From: Corythucha ciliata
Taxonomy: Eukaryota; Arthropoda; Insecta; Hemiptera; Tingidae
Direction: 5' to 3'
Assembly: GCA_038030265.1 (NCBI GenBank)
Contig: CM075937.1
Location: 26,764,198 to 26,828,197 of the forward strand
Length of the DNA stretch: 64,000 nucleotides
Made by a program: the position numbers and the translations under genes. Shown here one piece after another: positions 44,793 through 55,344 of the stretch; position 1 is the stretch's first letter; each line of letters begins with the position of its first letter. The notes beneath the pieces are model-generated. The model was not told the origin of the DNA and did no database searches. It saw only the letters and a list, made by a program, of their open reading frames with translations.

Positions 44793-47304
44793 CAGGGTGG
44801 AAGGGGATCAGTGTGAAGAAAAAATTTGGGTGAAAGTAGGCCGAAAATGGAGCAGAACGCCTCCTTGTTGAGTGTCCTATCTCAATCCGTTCAGGAGATA
44901 CAATTTTTTAAGTTATTTTACAGAATGCCCTGACTTTTTTCCGAAAAATCGCTATTTCACAGCTATTATTGCACGATATAAAAAAAATAACCTCAGATTT
45001 GGAATCTGCACAAAATTTCCTTACTTCTGGCCGCATTTTCAACTTCCAAAAGGTACACGCACGCGTCATAACCCCCCCTTGTTTTATTGAATCTGTGAAA
45101 ACCTACAAATACAGGAGATTTTCAAAAATTTGCTGCTGTATTTCAACCTTCTCAAGCGATTTTCGGCCCTCGTAGAAAACTTGCCTGTTTTCTAAGCTTT
45201 CAAACGGTATGCTTGCTTTCAGGGGTTTGTTGGGTTTTTATTGAGGAATCCTTAAATGAATGAACAATGTGGTGGTCAAATTTTCGTTCCATTGCTATAA
45301 TATCAATCAAAACTACTGGTTCATGAAGGCGTGTACGAGAGGAAGGGAGGTGTCGCATGAATACAATTTCGCCCCATCCACCACGTAAAATCTACATCAT
45401 CAAATCTGATAAAAATACAGCCGATGATTGATTTTAGCAGAAAAAAGATTAATTATTTGTATGTATTTAATACCTAGTTTTTGCCGTTGAAATCAAATAA
45501 AGTTTTCAAAATGACCTCCTAGGCTTCTTAAACACGCCCTTGCTCTCTTTCGCATTCCGCCGACAGTAACATCGAAGGAAAGGATGTCTGACAACTTAGC
45601 GGTGGCGGTCAAGATTCTATTTCTGAGCTGCTCGACGTCGTTAACAGGCGTCGAGTAAACTTCTTGTTTTAGGTAGCCCCAAACAAAAAAATCCATTGGT
45701 GTAAGGTCTGGGGACCTAGGAGGCCATGGAATGACTCCCTCTCGTCCTATCCACGTCTCGAAATGGTCATTCAACCACCTCCTTACTGCAAGAGAGTAGT
45801 GGGGAGGAGCTCCATCCTGTTGAATTTTATCATTTAAACACTGGCATGAATGAAATTGTACATCACGTACCTGTTGAAAGATTATGCCATTCCGGATGGC
45901 TAATGGCACATCCTCCATGAGTAAATGGAGCTCATTTTGAAGAAAATTAAAATACGCCGACCCCGTCAACGTCCCGTCGATGAAGTAGGGGCCTATGAGG
46001 CGATTTCCAATGACCCCTGCCCAAACGTTCAGGCTAAATTGTCGTTGAAATGAATCCTCCCGTACGGCATGAGGATTCTCTTCAGACCATTGGTGCATAT
46101 TATGGTAGTTGAAAATCCCTTCCCTTGTAAATAACGATTCGTCTGTCCACAGAATTCTCCGAAAAAAATTACGCTCCTCCGCATCTCGGTTTAGCATCCA
46201 TAAGCAAAACTGACCCCTCAGCTCCAAATCACGTGGTTCTAAACCCTGAGCTGGGGTGAAATGGAATGGATGGTAATCGTTCCTGTCTAGAATTTTTAAC
46301 ACTTTCCAATGCGATATCCCAGCTTCGCGGCTAATTTCTCTTGAACTAATGCCTGGATCTTCCTGAACTCTCTCTAGAACGTATTCTTCTACGCCTAAGT
46401 CGTGAACAGGTGGGGCTTCTTCTCTCTTCTTTTTCTGGACGGATCCTGTTTCCAAAAGGCGCTGGTGCAGACGGCTAAATGTAACTGTGGAAGGTATTTC
46501 TCTTCCCGGGTACCGAGCTTGATATTCCCGTTTCGCTGCAGAAGCGTTTCCCCCACACAGACCGTATATGAAATGCATATCGGTGTATTCTCTGTTAGTA
46601 AAACCTGCCATTTTTCATCCGTGTATCTAGTTGTGAAAATAATTTAAAGCTCACAAACTCGTATGTGCTTGTATTTTAGGCCGATCAGATGGCAGTTCTT
46701 ACTGGGTTGGGTGTGGTGTGGTTGTATTGTGGCGTCCCCTCTCTCCACCACAAAAACTTCTTCATGAACCCATGAAACACGATCATCGTTATCGATATTT
46801 TAGCAATTGACCGAAAAGTAAACCACCATATTGTTCACTCATTTAAGGATTCCTCAATAAAAACCCAACGAAACCCTGTAAGCAGGCATACCGTTTGAAA
46901 GCTTAGAAAACAGGCAAGTTTTCTACGAGAGCCGAAAATCGCTTGAGAAGGTTGAAATACAGCAGCAAATTTTTGAAAATCTCCTGTATTTGTAGGTTTT
47001 CACAGATTCAATAAAACAAGGGGGGGTTATGACGCGTGCGTGTACCTTTTGGAAGTTGAAAATGCGGCCAGAAGTAAGGAAATTTTGTGCAGATTCCAAA
47101 TCTGAGGTTATTTTTTTTATATCGTGCAATAACAGCTGTGAAATAGCGATTTTTCGGAAAAAAGTCAGGGCATTCTGTAAAATAACTTAAAAAATTGTAT
47201 CTCCTGAACGGATTGAGATAGGACACTCAACAAGGAGGCGTTCTGCTCCATTTTCGGCCTACTTTCACCCAAATTTTTTCTTCACACTTATCCCCTTCCA
47301 CCCT
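44793..47304. mobile_element. Mariner-like element with ~470-bp TIRs (2.5 kb)
   Basis: TA-CAGGGTGGAAGGGGATCAG and its inverse CTTATCCCCTTCCACCCTG-TA mark the ends. The arms match for about 470 bp, from 44793-45262 and 46838-47304, with very few differences. Between them is one transposase frame. High arm identity and an open frame suggest a young copy. Confidence 0.92.
45493..46611 (-). CDS. Mariner-like transposase, nearly intact
   Basis: This enzyme would bind the CAGGGTG ends and cut and paste the element at TA. The N-terminal 110 residues form helix-turn-helix units (YQARYPGREIPSTVTFSRLH and GISSREISREAGISHWKVLK). The catalytic triad is WTDESLFTREG, QQDGAPPHYS and SPDLTPMDFFVWGYLKQE. By my count 35 residues separate the last two Asp. 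A 54-nt segment (45870-45817) lies just before the second motif and has GTACGT...CAACAG borders, so it is probably an in-frame intron. The frame runs from ATG to stop without a break and ends in RSLGGHFENFI. It is the most plausibly active gene in the window. Confidence 0.92.
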   Translation of the reverse strand: MAGFTNREYTDMHFIYGLCGGNASAAKREYQARYPGREIPSTVTFSRLHQRLLETGSVQKKKREEAPPVHDLGVEEYVLERVQEDPGISSREISREAGISHWKVLKILDRNDYHPFHFTPAQGLEPRDLELRGQFCLWMLNRDAEERNFFRRILWTDESLFTREGIFNYHNMHQWSEENPHAVREDSFQRQFSLNVWAGVIGNRLIGPYFIDGTLTGSAYFNFLQNELHLLMEDVPLAIRNGIIFQQVRDVQFHSCQCLNDKIQQDGAPPHYSLAVRRWLNDHFETWIGREGVIPWPPRSPDLTPMDFFVWGYLKQEVYSTPVNDVEQLRNRILTATAKLSDILSFDVTVGGMRKRARACLRSLGGHFENFI

Positions 47305-47309
47305 GTATA

Positions 47310-48225
47310 ATCGGAATGGAACAATCTACTCCGATAGAAGGGCAGTTTGAATCCTTTCATATCGAATTTCATATCCTCGAAGTCAAATCCTCAAACTTTA
47401 AACGAAGCTCAGCCCGTAGGATTGGGTTTACCGGGGAAATGGACTATTTATTTTACTGTGTGCCGGTCACGAACAAGAGATGTTGCTTTTTCAAGTTTCG
47501 CCCCTGAAATAATTATAAAACACATTCAAGCGAGAATTTAAGGGCGAAGTTTAGGCGAGGATGGCAAGGAAGGGACCTAGGAAACACGTCTGAACCCCGC
47601 CCCTTAATGCTTGTTTAATTTGAAACATATAAATATTCTGATCGGTCTTCAAAATTCGGAATTTTAAATCAACTAGTAGGTATAATGAGATTTTTTTAAT
47701 GTTTCGTGATGTGTGTACCGTCGTAATCAATTGTTCTGTTGGGCACTTGTGCAATTATCTGTTCATAAACGGGATAAGGGGTGATGTTCAGAGGTATTTC
47801 CTCAACCCCTTTCTTGTTATTCTTCGCCAACATTTTGCCTAGGTAGAATTTCCTGAAGAACAAAGTGAGACTTGGAAAGCTTACTCGGATAGATGCAGAA
47901 ATAATGGTCGATAATTTATTTATAAGGAAAATTGTTGGCGTGGATTACCTACTGGAAGGTATCGAGAAAACTCATCTCCCTCCCTCTTGAAACGCACGTA
48001 AAAATGGAATATGTTTATGTTTAGGGGAAAATTACAACGATAGCATGGTATTTTGAAAATTGAAAACGTGCAATACATAATACATGATGCATTTCATAAG
48101 CCGGATATTTCCCTCAGATTCAGGGGCAAATGGCTATAGCGAAAAAGGATTATATTGCCCGTTCCAGTGGCGGCAGAAGGTGTTAATTCTTGTGGGGTCT
48201 TCCAAACTCAGAGTTCATGAGATTT
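47310..48225. other. Unassigned sequence inside the TTAA insertion
   Basis: No coding motif or repeat structure is visible to me. It may be part of the inserted element's own body. Confidence 0.4.
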
Positions 48226-48229
48226 CGCA

Positions 48230-49570
48230 AACTGGCTTAAAATGGCAATCTGTGCCCTACAAAAATGGCCAAACTGACCATTCACGCCTTGAAAATGACT
48301 AAACCCCACATTCGCACCATAAATTTTGCTAAACTGACGATTTGTCCCCTGAAAATTGTCTAAGTGACCATTTCTACGCCCTAAAAATGCCGTATACTTG
48401 TACAGACAATTTGTACCCTTGAAGTAGCCAAACTGGCTATTTACCCCCTAAAATAGGCAAAAATGACCCTATGCAGCCCTTAACTAGCCCTAAACCGATA
48501 TCGATAAACTGACAATGCACGCCCTACAGCTAGTTTACTAATTAACGCTCAAAAAATGGCCGAAAGGATCATTCATGCCCAATAATGACAAATTTACTAG
48601 TCGCGCCTCTAAAGTGGCTAAACTAAAGTTACGTACTAAAAGTGGCGTTCGCCTCTTGAACATGACAAAACTGTTAATTTGTCTCTTAAATATGGTAAAA
48701 TTGTCTATTTTCGACTAAAAAATCGATAAACTACACATTTGGACTTTACTAAGCTCACAATATCGTACCCTGGGAATAGCCAAACTCCCTCTACTCACGC
48801 TTCAAAAAAGTTGGCCAAAATGCCCTAAAAAAGAAAAACTTACGACTCGCGCATTAACACATTCGGTGCTGATGTAGTAGATTTACTACATTTGGTTCTT
48901 CCTGCCGGCCGGCTGTAGTAGATCTACTACGCTCTGTCTTCCCTACCGGCCGGATGCACATGAGTCAGTCTTACCTCCCGGCCGGACCCTTTTCCACGCG
49001 TAAAAATCGATTCCTCTAAGTCGAATTCTCGAATTAATGATGTGCTACCTTCGGGTCTGTTTCCCGCATATTAAATATAAATATAAAAACAAGTTGCGTA
49101 GTAGATTTACTGCATCCGGCCGACAGTAAGGTCTGGATGCTTAAATCTTTAATTAGCAAGCGTAGTAATTCTACTACCCCCGGCTGGGATAAAAGTCTGG
49201 TGTGTAGTAGATCTACTACGCCCGGCCTGCAGACGAGGCTGGTTTTTTCTAGCCGGCCGACGCAAAAGACGTATTTGGTGATCAGCACCGAGAGTGTTAA
49301 AATGGCTGCATTGACAAGTTGCACCAAAAATGGCAAACTGGCCATTCGCACCCTGGAAATGACTTGACCGTCTGTTTGCGCCTTAGAAATGACAAAACGG
49401 ATAATTTGCACGTTTTAACTCGCCACACTGGCTCACGCCCTTAAACTGGCAAAATGGAAATCCACGCTGTGATATTCGCCAAGATATTCGCTCAGTAAAA
49501 ATAGCTGAACTGACTATCCGCGCCCAAAAAGTGACAAAAATGGATATTCGTGCTCTTAAAATGATTTATT
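48230..49570 (+). repeat. Degenerate ~45-bp minisatellite
   Basis: Words of the type AAAATGGCCAAACTGACCAT and TTCACGCCCT recur at roughly 40-50 bp, for example at 48240-48470, 48540-48830 and 49300-49570. Copies vary strongly. A block with palindromes (48874-49219) interrupts the array. The same repeat lies outside the insertion at 39840-40320 and 41870-42110 in the other orientation. Confidence 0.75.
48874..49219. repeat. Array of five GTAGTAGATCTACTAC palindromes
   Basis: 16-bp palindromes or close variants lie at 48874-48889, 48915-48930, 49098-49113, 49162-49177 and 49204-49219. Most are followed by CCGGCCGG-type words (CCTGCCGGCCGGC, CTACCGGCCGGATG, TCCGGCCGAC). Two more palindromes lie at 17091 and 17133 in a matching context. 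Confidence 0.9.
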
Positions 49571-49813
49571 GCATTTTCACGCCCTGTATACATATATGTA
49601 CGTTAAAGTATTTAACTTATTTATACCCTTAAGTAATTATTCCCTGGCATTTTTAATAAATTGAAATTTCCAGACTTTTCTATAGTTTCAGAAAGTTTTC
49701 CGAAAATTTCCGGTCTGTATAGACACCTGGCTTTCAGTGATACCCAGGGGAGGGCAACTGCATGCACCTGCAAATCACCCTCTCCAACCCCAAATCAAAC
49801 AATATTCACTTTC

Positions 49814-51029
49814 AGGGTGTCTATAGCTTCCCCAGAACAAAATTCCCCGACAATTCCCTACTTTTCCCTGAATCATGAAAAATGTTCGTGGTTATCGAAA
49901 TAATGATAAATAAATAAATGAGAAAGGGGCAAATTCATATAGCTTTCGGACCGTCGAACCTCACAAAAATATCTTCTCAAACCTTCCTACAATTTATTCA
50001 TAATTTATATATATCACTCCATCTATGAGCAAAATACGAGATGAAACGAAAAATAAAACATGTATTTTGAGCTAATAATCGATTAATGGCATTGGTATGA
50101 AACAACATAAAATTCAGGTGTAATCTAGTCTAAAGGATGAAAGGCTGTGCTACATAGCCAGGCAGACCGTCGGTAGACTATAGATTAAATGATAATGTTT
50201 GATTTTTTTTTAAATGTTTTTTTACGCAAATTTGATGTTTTTACATACCCGTCATACCTGATCGAATCAACTATTTGCCAATTATTTGACAATTATCAAA
50301 TCGATTATTTGCTCAAAACACATCATGTTGTTGTTTTTTCGAACGTTTCATCTCACATTTGCTCATGGAATGAGTGAGATATTTGAATTGTGAATGTTGC
50401 GTGTTGGAAAGTTGAGAAAAAGGAGACGTTTCTCTTGGGCTCGACGATCCACAGAGCAATAGCGACACTGTAATTATTCGAAAACAGTTTTCTCGGCCAG
50501 TATTTTCAATCACCTCGATTTTTATTAGGAATTCGAGCTGATTTTTGGAAAAGTCGGTTTCGCGGCAACGCGGCGCTTTGGTCGCGCACCGTACCGCGTA
50601 GCTTTGAATTTTAGAAAATGTTGATGTTTTTTGCTCTCATTCCAATGGAATGCCCTCAAGACATAACTCGACAGCAAAAAGAGATAGGCCACTACCTAAA
50701 TAATGAGAAATTCGTACTGCATTTTGTGTGTACGTCATCAATTTTTGCTCAACCTCAACTGGTTCACCCTGTACAACCATGAAAATTCAAAATTCGCTAC
50801 CAGTCGATCTCATACAGTCACATCCTTCCCTTTTAACGTTTAACCCTAAATCCAGCCAGGACATTATTGAGCAATACTCAATATTTTCAGAGTAAGGGGT
50901 GGATTCGCCCATTTCCCCTGACTTTTCTCATAAATTCACGGAATTCCCTGACATTTCCCTGACTTTTTGAGTTTTAGAAAATTCCCTGACAATTCCCGGT
51001 TCTCCTGGTTTTCCAGGTCTGTAGACACC
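49814..51029. mobile_element. Element with CAGGGTGTCTATAG / CTGTAGACACCC ends
   Basis: The left end CAGGGTGTCTATAGCTTCC and right end GGTCTGTAGACACCC are inverted relatives. Both sides carry many AATTCCCTGA/TTTTCCCTGA words (49845-49875, 50910-51000), as in a widespread animal repeat. Inside, 50390-50771 resembles the right arm of the CAGGGTGG mariner family (GAGATAGGCCACTACC near 50680, CACCCTG end). No transposase is seen. Confidence 0.6.
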
Positions 51030-51034
51030 CAGAC

Positions 51035-52415
51035 CCGCACAAGTGCGACAGAAAACATGGACCAGCCACTTTTCTCAACTATTACTGATGAATAAGACAT
51101 AGTGCATACTAAACACGTTTCAAAAGTAGTGTATTCAGAAAGTGAGTGATGACGGCTAGGGATCGACCCATGGTAATCTTCTTCATTGCGCAAACATACA
51201 ATTCCTCTTTGACCTTAGTTTGACCTACCAAAACTAGACCTAGTTTGCACCTGCAAAAGGAATAAGGAAGGATACGTTCAACAGCCTGTGGCGTATTTAC
51301 TATTAACAGTTTTACACCGAACAGCCGCCTCAGAATTTCGGGAAATGTTTCTTTGTGCAAAGTCACAAAAATCGAATTGGTGGATATCTGTATGGATTGC
51401 ATTTTTCCGGAAATAGTCGATCCGCGGAAATCCATGCCATTACGAGAGCCCTGCCACAGGATAAAATATTTGTGTAATGTGCGCGCAATCAACACATAGA
51501 GGGCAATTTTAGAGGAAGGCACATACTAAAGCGACGAAAAGGGAATTACGATAAGCGCTAATTCATGGTTAAATGTGAAAAAATCGTCAATTCGTTGGCA
51601 AAAGTAAGAAAAGGCGCTAACTTACGGTTAAAATTGAGAAAAAGCGCTCATATAAAGCTATAAAGTTTCCCCAATTATTACACTTAAGCCGGCATCGGAC
51701 ATGCGGTGTTTGCCAAATAACGAGCAAAGTACTAATCAATTTCTAGCATTGCCAAGAAACCGACCAACCGAAAATTGAAAAATATTTTGTTCGTTATTCG
51801 CCGAGAGCCACATGTGTGGAGCCGGCTCAACTTCCTTGGGAATATCCCATGAGGGCAATCTGAGAATATTCCCAGAGGGCAGTCAAGGAATATGCACAGG
51901 GACACCCTGACGGGGGGGGGGGTGTCAACGTTTTGAATGGAAAACCAGACGTTTTGATTACAGAATGTAATCAAGGGAGTCTGAGGGAAAATTTTTTTTC
52001 TTGGCATGCGGAAGGGCCGAGGAGGGGCAGTTATTTGGTCGGAACTTTCTCTTTCGGAACATTATTATGGTCGGGACTTTATTGTAGTTTGAACCTTTTC
52101 CGGTTAAAGCTGGCCCTTGCCCTTGAAATAGCAGCATCTGTCTACCAAGAGATAAAAATGAAAATAATAGGTAGAGATTTGTTGTTACTTTCCCAATAAA
52201 TGCGACAGATTTTTTGGCCCGGAAATTCGGCCAGATCGGAGAACGGGTCACAGGTCCCGGAGACTCCTGGCAAAAACCGGTGATCTGGCAACCACATGTC
52301 AACATTGCATAATATGTCTTGGATTTTTAAAATGTTCATGGAGTACCTATAAATTAATATTGTGTTTACCAGGACGCTTACATTTTGTGTTTGAAAAAGT
52401 TCACTCCTTTTTCCG
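51035..52415. other. Unassigned sequence, weak tandem patch
   Basis: Around 51555-51655 an AAGCGCTAATTCATGGTTAAA-like block occurs three times with drift. At 51835-51900 GAATAT(T)CCCA(G)AGGG words recur. A G-run lies at 51911. No gene seen. Confidence 0.4.
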
Positions 52416-52421
52416 AGTCTC

Positions 52422-52825
52422 CAGTGGCGGATCCAGCATTTTATCAAAGGGGGGGGGGTCGAAGCAAAAATTATCAACTCCCTAGAAAGAGGGGGGGGGG
52501 AGATTTTACACCTCCAGTGAAAAAGAAAGATATATGTATAGGAGCCACTTTTCCTGATTTTTCGTGTTTCTTTTCCCGGAAGAATGAAACCAAAATCTTC
52601 TGCGGGAGAGGAACGTCCTTTACCCACCCTGAGTTTCTTATGAATTTTCCCGCTGCTTTTGTAGTGTTTGTAGTGATGTGAAAACTGTCGATTCGCTCTT
52701 TCACACTTGATTTACTAATTTTGTTCATTTTCTTACCTCTATTTTTCATTTTTTGTATTTATTTCTTATTTATTATTATTATTATTATTATTGTGACCTT
52801 ATTATGACACGTGGATCCGCCACTG
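52422..52825. mobile_element. 404-bp hAT MITE with perfect 8-bp target duplication
   Basis: The ends CAGTGGCGGATCC and GGATCCGCCACTG are perfect 13-bp inverted repeats. CGAGTCTC flanks both sides (52414-52421 and 52826-52833). G-runs near 52450 and 52490 and an ATT microsatellite near 52770 lie inside. The intact target duplication indicates recent insertion by a hAT transposase acting in trans. Confidence 0.93.
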
Positions 52826-53095
52826 CGAGTCTCACTGTAAGCGAAGTGAAATGAAGAATGGTGGCCTTCAGAATTGAGCGTTGCCGGATTTTTACTCGAT
52901 GCCTAGCGTGTGGAACTTTTCGCGTCTCCTTCTTGGTTCTTGACAAAAAAAAAAAAAAGAAGAAGACGGAGAGAAGAGAGACCCCTTCGACCCCTTTCCA
53001 TAAGTCACCGTTTCACAACATTACCCTCTTACTTCAAGGGAATCCCGCAGTGCGCCACCGTCAACTACGGCCTCTCGATTTTCTGAAACCCCCCC

Positions 53096-55342
53096 TTAAA
53101 GACCCTCAAGAAACATTTGAAGGGACGCGTAGTGGCCCACATTGATGCCACAGGATCCTGTATTCGGGATTTCAAGGTAGATGGTCAAGAGACCAAGCGG
53201 GTTTATTACTATGCATTCGTTGCTGCGTTCCCCCCCACGGCTGATCGTAAACACGTCATTTTCCCTCTCACAGAATTCATATCCAGCAACCACACCGCGA
53301 CTACCATTTGTTCATGGTTATTGAACTACGCATCACTCTTAGCTCCTGGTAGAGTAAATGATGTCATAAGCAAGGTTGTAAGTGACTGGAGCCTCGCCAT
53401 CATAAAGGCTGTAGTGCTAGCTTTTAATGAAATGAGTCTCCAGGAATACTTGGACAAATGCTTTCAATGGGCTGTAAATAAATGTGTGCCAAAGACAGGA
53501 GTCACATTCGTTGCTTTATGTTGTTCGCACTTCGTTAAAACAGTGGGCAACGATGTATCAAGATTGTGCAGCCTTAAAAAGGACAACAGGAAGCACATGA
53601 TCGCGGCAATTTGTGCTCTCATAAAGTGCAAAACTTGGGCGGAGTTCACGATCAAGTTTAAACATTTCTGTCACCTTCTTTTGAGTGAAAGTCACAACGC
53701 ATTCGTAGACAACGCGTTAAAAGTGCTTTTCAGTGAGCACGACGATAGTTCTCAAGAGACTAAATTTACTTCTCAGTCACAAGAAGATGCCCTTCCAGAT
53801 TCGTCACCGCTGTACATGCGCAATAAATTTTACATCGCCGCCCAAGTCATCAAAGACGACGCTGTTGAGTTATTATCAAGTAACTCTGGGATTAATGTTG
53901 CCACAAATGTGTTTAACAATCCTGAATTCCTGAACCTCTTCATAAAGAAGTACATTCCATACGTACCTCTTTGGTCAGGAATAGTTCAAAACAGTGTCAA
54001 TAGGCGTGAGCGAGAAAGCAACGCAATCGTAGAAGATTACTTCAACGTTGTTAAAAATGCGGTGTTACAGCACGAAACCAAGTTACGACTTGACCGGTTC
54101 ATCACATTAACGAAGGATTTAAAAAAATGCCAAGTCAAGATTATAGAGTGTGGCATTCCTTCGCAACGCTGCGCTACAAAAGCGTCAAACGAATCACCAA
54201 GGAAGATCAGGAAGCACAACAAGAAAGTAGCTAAAAACAAGCCAAGCAAAGGTACTGGCAAGAAAACCCAAGACGAAGAAACCTGGGGTAAAAAGTCAAA
54301 AAGAAAAGCAGTCGGCTACTTGACTCACACGTTTGCCAAAAAGGTGCTCCATTCGTTGTCCCAGTTATCCAACGATTGCACTTCTGTGAATTCGCATCTT
54401 AAGAAGGTGGTAGGAGATAAAGCCCATGGTAATTGGAATTACGTAAATACCGTTGACTATTACACAAGCATCAACGAAAGTAAATTGGAGAATGGATTGA
54501 AAAATGTTAATGTTGTTAGATATCATTCTCAGATATCTGGAATTGAAACCTTATATCCGTCGGACTTGAAAACATTAACTGGGAAACAATGATAAATCGA
54601 AGGTGTTATTGATGCGGCTATTCAATTATACGTATCTCGAAGCTCCCTTGCTGCAATTGGTATTCCAGCTTTTGTGGGTACGAATTGTATTATTGACCAG
54701 TACAACGACTGGGACATGATGAACCCTAAGATTATAGAACACGAGGTTCTTATTGTGCCAATTAATGTCAATAGTAGTCACTGGACACTCCTAATAATTG
54801 ATCACAATGACAAGACTTTTTCGTATTGTGACTCATTCATTGCTTCTGAGAAACGACGTCAGAGCATAGGAACGACATACTTGAAGGGAATTCAATTGTT
54901 ACTAAACAGATGTCATAGCAAGACTTATGACCTTCAATCATATGCTTACAGACATTTGACCATCCCCAAGCAAAATGACGGTTACAATTGTGGTATTCAC
55001 GTTATAGTTAATGCCGAAAGATTTCTATGTGGTAGTAATCTTTCGGACCAGATTAACTGCGACGCACAAAGAAAAGTCATTTTTCAAGACTTGTTGAAAA
55101 ATTCCCTGTCCATGGAGAACGTTTGTTTGTCTTGTTCAAAAGTTTTTCAACCTAGAACAAAAGAAAGTGAAACATGGATTCAATGTAATTCCTGTTCAAG
55201 GTGGCAGCACACATTTCAGGAGTGCTTAGGATCATTGTGCAATGAATGTAAAAGTCGGGTAAATGATGAAAACTACGTGCATATTTGCCATGTATGTAGA
55301 GCCTCTTCATTAATCAATATTACTCAGGTATTTCACGCTTGA
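53096..55342 (+). pseudogene. Transposase core, C48 peptidase and zinc-finger tail
   Basis: This is the continuation of the frame at 42911-44192. AHIDATGS and KVVSDWSLAIIKAV carry two Asp of an RNase H-like transposase core, with CCSHFVKTVGNDVSRLC beyond. A Lys-rich linker follows. Two adjacent in-frame stops (TGA 54590-54592, TAA 54593-54595) interrupt it at KQ**IEGVIDAAIQLY, where a Ulp1-type domain starts. Then come SSHWTLLIID (His), FSYCDSF (Asp) and KQNDGYNCGIHVI (Gln, Cys), a complete C48 catalytic set, and a PHD-like Cys cluster (CLSCSKVF...WIQCNSCSRWQH...CHVC). Fusion of such a core with C48 fits KDZ/MULE-like transposons; the exact superfamily is uncertain. Confidence 0.75.
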
Positions 55343-55344
55343 AT

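Larger units (their letters stand above)
44193..53095. mobile_element. 8.9-kb TTAA-flanked insertion with 13-bp inverted ends
   Basis: The termini are GGGGGGGTTTCAG (44193-44205) and CTGAAACCCCCCC (53083-53095), a perfect 13-bp inverted pair. Each is flanked by TTAA (44189-44192, 53096-53099). TTAA target duplication is the signature of piggyBac-type transposition. I find no piggyBac transposase inside. It contains a mariner, a repeat and palindrome array, an element with CAGGGTGTCTATAG ends and a hAT MITE. Precise removal to one TTAA restores the surrounding reading frame. It is either a large nonautonomous element or a small one that later collected nested insertions. Confidence 0.8.

Noticed and set aside
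52858..53145. 95-codon frame overlapping the right end of the TTAA insertion
   Set aside because: It reads through an A-run and crosses the insertion border in a frame other than the conserved transposase frame.
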